A stretch of 64,000 nucleotides of DNA. It comes from Trichosporon coremiiforme (taxonomy: Eukaryota; Basidiomycota; Tremellomycetes; Trichosporonales; Trichosporonaceae). How positions within the stretch are numbered: position 1 is the stretch's first letter; each line of letters starts with the position of its first letter. Positions 20,051-29,091 of this stretch are shown here, piece after piece. Location of the stretch: NCBI GenBank assembly GCA_039545355.1, contig BCJJ01000022.1:62001-126000 (forward strand), written 5' to 3'. Made by a program: the position numbers and the translations under genes. The notes below the pieces were generated by a model, which saw only the letters and a program-made list of their open reading frames with translations, was not told the origin of the DNA and ran no database searches.

Positions 20051-22528
20051 GTGTCATCCACGACTTCTCAGGTTCCATTCCGGGACGAGTCGGTACTGCC
20101 GACTGGCATGCCGACGCTGCATCCTTGGTTGCGGGATTCCAGTATATCCGGCGGATCCGAGGATTGCAACTGCTACTCGCTGGGCAATGATGCTGCGCGA
20201 TGCCGGACCGCGGAGGTTCCCAGTCGCCTTGGATACACTGCAGGGCACGGCGCTAACAACTTCCCAGGTGGCGCTCTGTTTGATGGAGGGGCTGCGCCGT
20301 CCCAGCGGGGAATCGAAAGCGGAATTTCACTGAAGTGCAGTAGACAGACTATGTACGACGCTATGATGTATTTGTTGACCACTTGTTTCGCATCAAGAAA
20401 GCGCCCGAGGCGAGACCGAATGCTGGATCGCAGTCGTGCGTTAAGGTTTGGCAGACGCACTGCTCCGGGAGAGGTACTGCGGTCTGCTGCTTCCCCTTTC
20501 TCGTAAGCTGAACCTGAGTGGAGCCTGAAGCCGGTAGGCTTGCAAGTCGTGTTGGCTTATATTCAGCGCGCTGACCCACACTGATTGTCTAGTTGAGTTG
20601 CCATCTCTTGGCCGCTGCTCGTGGAGCCGACTCCAGAATCGATCCCCAATATACTCCAGACCAAGAACAGGACCCGAAACCCAATCATTGGGTCAACGTC
20701 GACTCGGCAAGTTGGGACCTGCATCTGGCCATATCAATGCAGCGGGCATCCATAATCCCGCCGGTTCCCAAGGTACGATGACGATCCGGCTCACCGGTTT
20801 GTGGAGGCGCAGCCGAGTCGTGCCCGACATCGCTCAAGGCACCCACGACCTGGGCTGGGGAAGGGGGTACGCACTTCTGGAGCCTCCCGAGTTCGGCATG
20901 GACCTGAAGATGACCACCGCGTCGCCTTCAATTTGCGGCGTCGCTCCTCCCGTCGCAATTGCGCCTCGGCTCGTGTGCGACAATTGACGGTTCGGGCAAC
21001 CTGCACGTGAACACTTGCACAAGCTGAATGCCGAGGACGGGTACCGTATCGTGTTACACCTCCTCGGTCCAAGAACCCAGTTCAGGCATTCCATCCTCTG
21101 TGACATTTTGTGTGAAACATCACGGAGAGTTCAGGTAGTACAATTGACTCGTCTCAGTGCTCTCTGGAATCGGAATCAACATAAATTCCACGCAAAGCTT
21201 GCAGTAGTACGCCATTCGGCGGGCCAGTCGGTCTCAGATGCCAGTCAACTCGTCTCCTCCCTCAAACCTGCACTGATCGAGGCTCCCTTCCTATCTCAGG
21301 AAACGTTACAGCTTGTGCCGCCTAGGCAAGCCCCAGGAGACACGGCGCGTCTCGACGCCGTATCGCCCCGTAGATATCTTACCAAGAGGACGGGTAAACG
21401 GTACTGCGGACCTGTCAGGCTGGGAGCACAGAAGTCGAGGAGCCTAAAGCAAGGCCATGCAAGGTCATGGCCGTCGCTCGTGTGCCTTCAACCTCCAGAC
21501 GGGCAAGCTGTAGTGGACGGTTCAAGCTCAGCTATGGTAGCGCAGGTGCGCCCCACGTTCAAGAGCTTGGTACACCCTGTGACCAAAGCACTGGGCTCGA
21601 TAGGCTCTCCGCTGGCCGCTCGTTACCAGTGAGAGCCTCGTCGAGGGCGAAGAGGACATGCCCGGCGCCTACGAATATCGGATCAGAGAGCATCTGACCC
21701 ACTTTTCCCCTCTACAGTGTGTACAGCTCTGTCCCGCCGATGTCGAGAGTTACCAGTAATCTGGCCCTATCCCTTGCGCTGGTCATTAATCATTATGTGA
21801 TCTTGCTCATGTCGGGTATCGATGACGGCAACGACCGCTGTTTCATTCCTGCGAGAGCCACCAGGCACCGGCCTCAGCCAAGGGTGCCTCCCTAGTAGCA
21901 GAATCGTCCCTCTCCCGTTGACTTTGCTCATACCGTTGATACGGCCCGAGTCTGTCCAGATGAGAGCTGCAACTGTGAACTTTAGCCGGGTCCAGCTGAT
22001 CTCACGGCGTGGCGGAGGACGCGTCGCCGCCCACTCGCTCACGAGATCGCTGCAGCGGTAAACCTTGTATCGCTGGGCACAGCTTCTGCTCAGGTCATGT
22101 GCCAAAGCTGTCGCGAAGTCTTGACGAGAGCGAGATCCCGCACTCTGATGTCATCCTCAGGAGGCACCCCCTTTGGCGGTCGATCGCTTCCGGTCGGTAC
22201 CTTCCGGGCGACATGCACGAGCAGGTTTTGTTTGTGTTTTGCGAACCGTTTACCACCTTGCAATTTCGGCTTCAACGCCGTCCTTGAGCGCACTTTCCAG
22301 GCGGGGACCAAAGAGCGAAGGCGATGACGGATAGAGTTCTCAGCCGCAGTGCTGCGAGCGATACCGACTTGCCTTGTCACTATTGGGATGGCGACGATAA
22401 TGGCTCAAGGTGGCTCGAGGCATCCTCGTCGTTGCCGCCGACTCACACGATATATAAGAGCGGATTTTGCGGCACTTTGAAAGACCAAGCGACAAGGATC
22501 TCGACTCCAAGTTCTTCGAGGACGAACG
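20051..22528. other. 2.5 kb gene-poor island before the laccase gene
   Basis: No gene could be supported. Several short open stretches look coding-like but match nothing I recognise: a plus-strand ORF 21015-21632 (205 aa), a plus-strand stop-to-stop stretch 21604-21759 containing EDMPGAYEYRIREHLTHFSP, and plus-strand 22105-22285. Together with the long HP1-like intron (19106-19956) the stretch has weaker codon bias than its flanks. Decayed gene or element remnants are the likeliest content; no terminal repeats, transposase or reverse transcriptase motif was seen. Confidence 0.4.
22451..22457 (+). promoter_or_regulatory. TATA box of the laccase gene
   Basis: TATATAAG, 72-78 bp upstream of the laccase ATG, is a canonical TATA element at a spacing that allows a short leader. 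Most other genes in the window show none, which suggests a regulated, inducible promoter. Confidence 0.7.
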
Positions 22529-24976
22529 ATGATCCTCCCCTCCTTCATTCACTTCGTGGCTTTGGCCAGTCTGGTCACTGCCACTCCTAACAGACTCGAC
22601 AAGCGCCAAGACAACAACACCCTGGGCCAGCCCTCTTCCTCATCGTCTGCAGCGGTCAACAACCCTGCCTCCTCTGCTGCTGTGTCTGCCGACAACTCCG
22701 TAGCCGCTCCCTCCAGCAGTTCCGCTCTGGTTGCTCCTCCTGACGCCTCGTCTGGCTCTGCCTCTGTCCTCGATGACGGGGCCGCTCCCGTTTCGTCAGC
22801 GTCATTTCAGTCGAGTGCTGTCCAGGGTGCCCCTCCCCCCTCGGCCTCCGCGCAGCCCTCCTCCGTCGATGGAGCCGTTCCCCCATCTTCTTCGCAGGCT
22901 TCCGGTACGGGACCCGCCCCCACAACAGCTCCTGCAGTCGGTGGAACCAACAATGGCACTGGCCTGTCCGGATTGGCAGCCGTCAGTGGGCAGTTGATCC
23001 CCGGCGCTGTCTACACGACCACCCGTGTCATCGATGGAGACGCGATCCCAGTGACTCTCACCCTCGTTGAAACGAAGACTATCCCCGCCGACGCTGCGGG
23101 ACCCGTGGCCACCCTCGCCGGGTTGAGTGGTGCCAACAACGCGGGCGTGGCAGGTAGTGCTGTCGGAGGAGGTATTCAGGTGTCTGCATCTGGCAGCCAG
23201 ATCGTGGAGCAGACCATCATCCCTCAGCCCCCTCTGCCCAGCAAGAGCCACACCGCCGACCCATCGGTGTTCACTCCGGCCGCCGACTGGGACATCACTG
23301 CTCCCCCTCAGACTCGCGAGTACACTTGGAACATTGAGTACACTGCCGGTGCTCCTGACGGCTTCCATCGCCGCATGGCGACTGTCAACGGCATGTACCC
23401 TGGTCCCCTCATCGAAGCCAATAAGGGCGACACTATTGTTGTCCACATCAACAACCAGCTTGACCGCTCCCAGTCCATCCACTGGCATGGACTCCGCCAG
23501 CTCAAGACACCTTTCATGGATGGTGTCCCTGGTACCACTCAGTGTCCTATACGCAGTGGCGAAAGCTTTACCTACCGATTCAAAGTCGATGACGAGATGG
23601 GCACCTACTGGTGGCACTCTCACTCTGGCAACACCCAGGCCGACGGCCTCCATGGAGGTCTCATCGTTCATTCCCCCGACCAGCCTTACCAGCGGGGACG
23701 GGATTACGATGAGGAGCGCATCGTCTACATTACCGATTGGATGCGTGACCAGTCTGACGACATCATTAGGGGCATCGTCACCAACGATGGATACCGTGGC
23801 GGTCAAACCGTTCCTCCTCCCGACGCGGCTCTGGTAAATGGTGTTGGCCAGACCGTATGCGCGGATGCCGACCCTACCGTCCAATGTGACCAGACTCAGC
23901 CGGCCACCCTTCAGGTGTCCCAAAACCGCACCCGCATTCGCATGATCAGCACCGCAAGTCATGCCATGTACCGCGTGTCCGTCGATGGGCACAATCTCAC
24001 CGTCATCGAAGTGGACGACACTCCCATTGAGCCATTCACCGCCACAGAGATACCTATTCACCCTGGCCAGCGCTACAATTTCGTCATTGATGGCAGCGCC
24101 AATGCCCCTGGCGACCAAGTCTTCTTGCGTTCTCGCCTAGCCACCAACTGCTTAGGTGCCAAGGCTGTGGAGCAGGAACAAAAGCTTATTCTCCAGTACC
24201 CTGGCGACAACCTGAAAGAGCCTGTAGACCAGCCGTGGCCAAACCTCGCGGGTCCCGATACCCCCTGTCGTGACTTCGGCGTCGACGACACACTCGTCCC
24301 TCGGAACATCACCCCCGTCCCCCAGACGTCCTTCAAGACCGAATCGTTCATTACTAAGGCTGGTACTTTCTTCAACTGGCTTGGATTCCAAGTGATTGGT
24401 TTTAAAGTCAACGACGTTCCATTTGTGAACTTTGTCAACAAGCCAACATTGAACGAAGCGGCACTCAACAGGCCGTTGAATACCGACGCTGTTGGTATTG
24501 TGGAGTTCAACGGCCCTCTCGATGGTTCTGTTGACCTGCTCATTAATTCCCAAGACGGGAACGGTCTCGCGCACCCGTTCCACATTCATTCGAGACCCTT
24601 CTTCGTCATCGCTCGACAGCCAGGAAACATGACTATTGCAGAGCTCAGCAACGTCGCGTTAAACTTGACAAACCCTCTGAGACGTGACGTGATCACCCTA
24701 ACGGACAATGAATGGGTTCTCCTTCGACTCCCCGCCGACACCCCCGGAGTGTGGCCTATGCATTGCCACATCGGATGGCACCTTGCGGCCGGCAAGATGG
24801 GACTCATCAATATGCAACCCGATGCCCTTCGCGCCGGCATTGCGGCTGGAGATTACGGTCCCAGTGCAGATGGCGAGGTCTTCCCCGCGGAGTGGAACGG
24901 GCTCTGCGCTGGTGTGAACGTTTCCGATATCGAGATTGCTCGCCGTTCCATCCCTCCTCAGGGCCGCTGGTCTTGA
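22529..24976 (+). CDS. Secreted laccase-type multicopper oxidase with long Ser/Ala/Pro-rich N-terminal region
   Basis: Laccases oxidise phenols with reduction of O2 to water; in related yeasts they make melanin-like pigments. The gene is a single exon of 815 aa. A signal peptide (1-18, MILPSFIHFVALASLVTA) is followed by a Kex2-type LDKR site (23-26). Residues 27-235 are Ser/Ala/Pro/Gly-rich, unusual for the family and wall-stalk-like. The oxidase part (about 250-790) has all four copper motifs: HWHG (318-321), WHSHSG (H363, H365), HPFHIH (682-687) and HCHIGWH (745-751, Cys746). Counting ten residues after Cys746 lands on Lys, with Met next, so the axial T1 ligand needs an alignment to settle. 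N-glycosylation sequons (NRT, NLT, NMT, NVS) are present. The lack of introns contrasts with Cryptococcus laccases and with neighbours here. Confidence 0.95.
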   Translation: MILPSFIHFVALASLVTATPNRLDKRQDNNTLGQPSSSSSAAVNNPASSAAVSADNSVAAPSSSSALVAPPDASSGSASVLDDGAAPVSSASFQSSAVQGAPPPSASAQPSSVDGAVPPSSSQASGTGPAPTTAPAVGGTNNGTGLSGLAAVSGQLIPGAVYTTTRVIDGDAIPVTLTLVETKTIPADAAGPVATLAGLSGANNAGVAGSAVGGGIQVSASGSQIVEQTIIPQPPLPSKSHTADPSVFTPAADWDITAPPQTREYTWNIEYTAGAPDGFHRRMATVNGMYPGPLIEANKGDTIVVHINNQLDRSQSIHWHGLRQLKTPFMDGVPGTTQCPIRSGESFTYRFKVDDEMGTYWWHSHSGNTQADGLHGGLIVHSPDQPYQRGRDYDEERIVYITDWMRDQSDDIIRGIVTNDGYRGGQTVPPPDAALVNGVGQTVCADADPTVQCDQTQPATLQVSQNRTRIRMISTASHAMYRVSVDGHNLTVIEVDDTPIEPFTATEIPIHPGQRYNFVIDGSANAPGDQVFLRSRLATNCLGAKAVEQEQKLILQYPGDNLKEPVDQPWPNLAGPDTPCRDFGVDDTLVPRNITPVPQTSFKTESFITKAGTFFNWLGFQVIGFKVNDVPFVNFVNKPTLNEAALNRPLNTDAVGIVEFNGPLDGSVDLLINSQDGNGLAHPFHIHSRPFFVIARQPGNMTIAELSNVALNLTNPLRRDVITLTDNEWVLLRLPADTPGVWPMHCHIGWHLAAGKMGLINMQPDALRAGIAAGDYGPSADGEVFPAEWNGLCAGVNVSDIEIARRSIPPQGRWS

Positions 24977-25365
24977 TCCTCGGCGCCGTTCGCAACGACT
25001 TGCCGGACAATCGCTCTTCGCTAGGAAATCCATAAAACCACATAAATTTAAGATCTTCAGCTTCGCTGGTCGAAGACAGCTTCTGTCTGTACTCTCTGTC
25101 CTTCAATACTCCTTTTTAGCAATGCCAAAGAATGCTATCTCTTCTAACATGGCCAGATACCAGGGACTTGTTTCATGTAGAGGAGACGGAAGGTCTCATA
25201 ACGCATTTCCAAGCTGGAGTTATGAACACGCTTAAGTGCCACTCGATTATGACGGAATGACGGAAGCAAAATCCCCGTTGACTTTCCTTTCCCTCCTTCA
25301 GCTTTGGCCACCCACCGCACATCTCACAACCACCCTTCCCTCCATCCAGCTCAACCCTCTCAACC
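24977..25365. other. Intergenic region laccase / BYE1
   Basis: 389 bp, A/T-richer just after the laccase stop (likely 3' UTR), then pyrimidine-rich up to the BYE1 start. No gene seen. Confidence 0.5.
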
Positions 25366-28300
25366 ATGGCCACACGGGCCAGCACTCGTGTCCGGACACG
25401 GTCCGCGAAGGCTGTGGAGGCCGAGGCGACCGAGAACCTGCTTGCGGCCGCCAAGGCCAAGCAGGGATCAGGCGCAGCTGCTGACTCAGAACAACAACAA
25501 CCCAAGGAAGGACCACAAAATCATGCTGTCGATGAATCAACGGACGCGAAGAAGAATGAGAAACCTGAAGATGAGGGTACCGGGACGAGGAAATCCACGC
25601 GGCGGCGAGGGAAGAAGACCTACTGCGTGTGCCAGAAGGAGGCGAGGGGCGAAATGATCGAGTGCGAGGGCTGCAAGGACTGGTGAGTCATTTGCTTAAC
25701 AGTGCGATGGGAACTGTCCCTTCCCGTCCATAACTGACATTCAGGTTCCACTTTGACTGCATCAATCTCAGCACAGATGATGCCGACAAGATCCGTGCGT
25801 ATCCCCGATGCTGAGCTGGTTCCTAGCTCGTTCCCACCGCTCTCTGCTACGCGCCACGCTCGCTAGCTTCACGGATGGCAATCGAATGACAGCTAACCCT
25901 CCCAGAGACTTATGCGTGTCCCAGCTGCATTGAAAGCAAGGGCATCAGTATCACATGTAAGTTAACGCCTACTGACACGCTATCATTGCTCTTTCCACTC
26001 TTTATATGTAGATGTAGTTATCCAGACGCGCAAAAAGTACCTCTCGGCACTGGCTGTTTGGACAACCTAATGTTCTGTTCATGGGTGCTCTGTGGTCGGG
26101 ACATGCGGGTGTAGGCTTGGGCCGTCGAATGAGAGTGCATTCTGCTCGATATGACTATGGGCGCCCCGATGTCACGGAGATCGAAGAGCGTCGTCCGTGT
26201 TTACGGTGCCGGTGGAGATTTCGGATCTGGACCCAGTGTGTAGCTCGCGGCATGAGCGTCCAATCGTTCTCGCATGCGCAGGAGAGGTGTCGCTGCTACG
26301 CCTGCACCGGCGAGCTCGATGTACTGGGCTCTGTCCAGCTCTGCATCTATTCCTGCGGCCCTCATCACTTTGAATCCCCCATGCCTATATCCCCCGTGAC
26401 CCACTCCGCGAGAACGGCCATTGACATTAGATGCCGATGACACGGCTACTTCTCCAACACCGGCCGAAGGCGAAGACGAGCAAGCCAAGCCATCCCCACA
26501 ACCTAAGGCTAAAGGCAAGGACAAGAAGAGGACGCCTGCGACAGGCCGCCGAGCCTCGAAACGGAAAGCAACTGGAAAGGTGAGTTCGACTTTGTTTACA
26601 CATGTTGACTCTTCCCAGTCGAAGAAGGAGTCACCACCCGCTGACGCGTCTGCGGAAGAGGCGGCCGACGTCGACGACAAGCAGGACGACGACGCGAGTG
26701 ACGACGCCTCGGCCAGTGATTCCTCGGACGATGACTCGGGATCTGAAGCTGCTCTAAGCGACAACGAGGAGGACGAGGACGGCGACGACGACTACGACGC
26801 CGAGCACACCCGCAAGAAGCCTCGAACTCGTGCTGCCAGGTCTCAGGACCAAAGGAAGCCCTCTCTGCCGTCACTGCACGAACGCAAGCCCTCGGCATCT
26901 AGCGCCGCCGCTCCTCAGTCACCTGTCACACCAGTCACTCCCGGGGCACTTCCAGCCGCTCGTCAATATGTCGCCGACAAGATGGCCGCCGTCATTCGCA
27001 CAATCATCGGGAGCGACATGGCTGAGTCCGACGCCAGCGATTACGGGCACGCTGTCGAGTCGACGCTGTTCTCGACGCTGAACGAGACGATCAAGGGCAA
27101 GCAGACCGCGGGCGGGCGATACAAGTGAGTTGTTTCTTTGTCGCTATGCTAACTCCCAGGGCCCAGTTCAACGTTCTGCACGGCGCGCTGTCCAAGTTCC
27201 AGGACCTGAACCCCGACCTGGTCACTTCTATTCGCGACCGGACATTGACGCCCGCCAAGATCGCGATGCTGAACTCGACCGAGCTCGCGAATGCGAAGCA
27301 GCGGGCCATCATCGAGAAAGCTGAGGCTGAGGCGCTCCGCCAGCACGTCCGCATCAAGGATGAGCAAGAGGCTGTGCGTGCAGGACGAGACGGGCTCGAG
27401 TTCCTCCCTGACACGCGAGATGAGGAGATGGCCAAGATCAGGCGGCAGGAGGAGGAGGCTAGAGAGCGAGAGCGTCGGCGTGAGGCTGGCGAGACGTCAC
27501 CATCGCCCGAGAGCGAGCGACGGACATCGGTCGATCACCGTACATCTGTCGACGTCTCGCATAGCCCTGTGTCCAACGTCCCCGCAAGCCCCAAAGCGAA
27601 GAAGAGCGACAAGCCGCCGTCGATGCGCCGCGTGTCGTCTACTCCCAGTGCTGTGCTACCCCGACCTTCTATCAGCATCAGCTCCGCGTGGGGCGACAGC
27701 AAGGCCGACGAGAAGGAGGAGATCGAGATGGGCGAGCAGGAGATTGACCTGAGCGACATGGTGCCGGAAACGGCGTTCTCTGACGAGGACGAGGAGATGC
27801 AGCTCGACCGAGAAGATGATGGGGAGTTGGCCAAGCTGCTTCAACAGCCTGCGGGCTGGAGCGGTGGCATCATCAACCCAGCTGTCCAGACACCACCGCC
27901 GCCAATTGAGCTCCGTCACTTGGCCGCTCAGCCACTTCCATCAGTCCACTGGTCGCGCCTCCTCCCCGGTGCCAACCTCACGATCACGGGTCGCGTCCCC
28001 ACTGCCCACTCGCTCAAGTACCTCTCCGACCGCCGGTCAGACCCAAGCAAGCACCTCCAGCCCGTCCTCCTCTCGGTTCCCGCTGCCGCAAAGCAGGGGG
28101 AGAAGGACGCATTCGCGGCGCTCGTCGAGTTCCACGTCTCTCGCGACCGACACGGCATCTCGCACCCCTACGGCGAGCGTCCTCCGCCCGGCACGGCGCG
28201 TGAGGTGTACTTAATCCCTATCCGTCCGTCTGACCCCCTGCCTTCGCTTCTCGGCGAGCTCGGAGCCAGCGTTCCCACCGAGCGGCGAGACCCCATCATC

Positions 28301-28915
28301 GTCGCCGTGTTCATCGCCCCCGCACCACCCATGAGGTCTCCCGCTGACAGACCTCCGCCCGCTCCCGCCGCCTCCGTCCCTCCGCCGCCACCGGCGAAGC
28401 GCGGCCCGCCACCCAACGCCCCGACAGGTCCCCGCGGTCCGCCAGCGTCAGCCCCGATCGGACCGAAATCCACAGTCGCGGCAGCTACCAACGCGGGCCC
28501 GGTCCTGCCCAACGCGCAGTTACAGGCGCTCATGGCCAGCCTCGATGCCAACGCTATCGCCAACGTGGCCAAGTCGCCGTCTACCGGTGGCGCGAGCCCT
28601 GTGCATCCGCCTCCTGCCGGACCGCCACCCGGCATGCCTCCCTTTGCCGGCAGCCTTGCACCAACGCCCGCGCCGCCCGCGCCTCCCATTCCTACCCCGC
28701 CCTATGGCCAACGAGGGTTCGGATACTCACCGTATGGTGCGCCAGGACAGAGCCCGTACGATGCGCCAGGCCGCAGTCCTTACGATGCGCAGACTACGCC
28801 GAACCCGTATGACCAGGGGAGGAGTCCTTATGACCCTGCTCAGGCGGGTCGGAGCCCGTATGACCCTTACGAGCAGAATGATGGGGGATACAGCCCCAGC
28901 CGCTGGGGTCAATGA
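25366..28915 (+). CDS. BYE1: Bye1-like transcription elongation regulator (PHD + TFIIS central domain + SPOC)
   Basis: Bye1 binds RNA polymerase II through a TFIIS-like domain and H3K4me3 through a PHD finger. Exons 25366-25682, 25745-25794, 25906-25956, 26431-26579, 26619-27124 and 27160-28915 give 942 aa. The PHD finger (about 86-139) has YCVCQ, CEGCKDWFHFDC and YACPSC, a complete C4HC3 set. A basic/acidic linker follows. The TFIIS central domain (about 298-430) reads YVADKMAAVIRTIIG...LFSTLNETIKGKQTAGGRYK and LTPAKIAMLNSTELAN. The SPOC domain (about 615-750) starts at SVHWSRLLPGANLTITGRVP. A Pro-rich stretch and five SPYD/NPYD-type repeats close the protein. The 474 bp intron after the PHD exon is long for this genome; the 39 bp fourth intron is stop-free and 3n. 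It is convergent with JHD1, 176 bp between stops. Confidence 0.93.
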
Positions 28916-29091
28916 GCACTCGACCTACACTCAACGTTAAGCAGAAATGATCAGTACGATCCGGAGTTAATATGTACTATGCATATTGGGCCTCACGCCT
29001 GTACTACTGCCTCCTTCTGTTGCAGTCTCAAGAGATAGATGGCCGAATGTTAATAGCGAAAGAACATAATGATGCAGTTACATGTGACACC

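Noticed and set aside
20047..20071. A 25 bp intron extending the HP1-like C-terminus (GTGAGT...TCTCAG, continuing with FHSGTSR)
   Set aside because: The extension looks HP1-like for a few residues, but 25 bp is below the smallest intron otherwise seen (33 bp) and has no branch site. Kept the stop at 20050.
21015..21632. 205 aa plus-strand ORF in the island before laccase
   Set aside because: No recognisable domain, weak codon bias, and no supporting splice or promoter context; mentioned only as part of the island.
22802..24118. 438 aa open frame on the minus strand
   Set aside because: Antisense of the laccase, which has all copper motifs on the plus strand.
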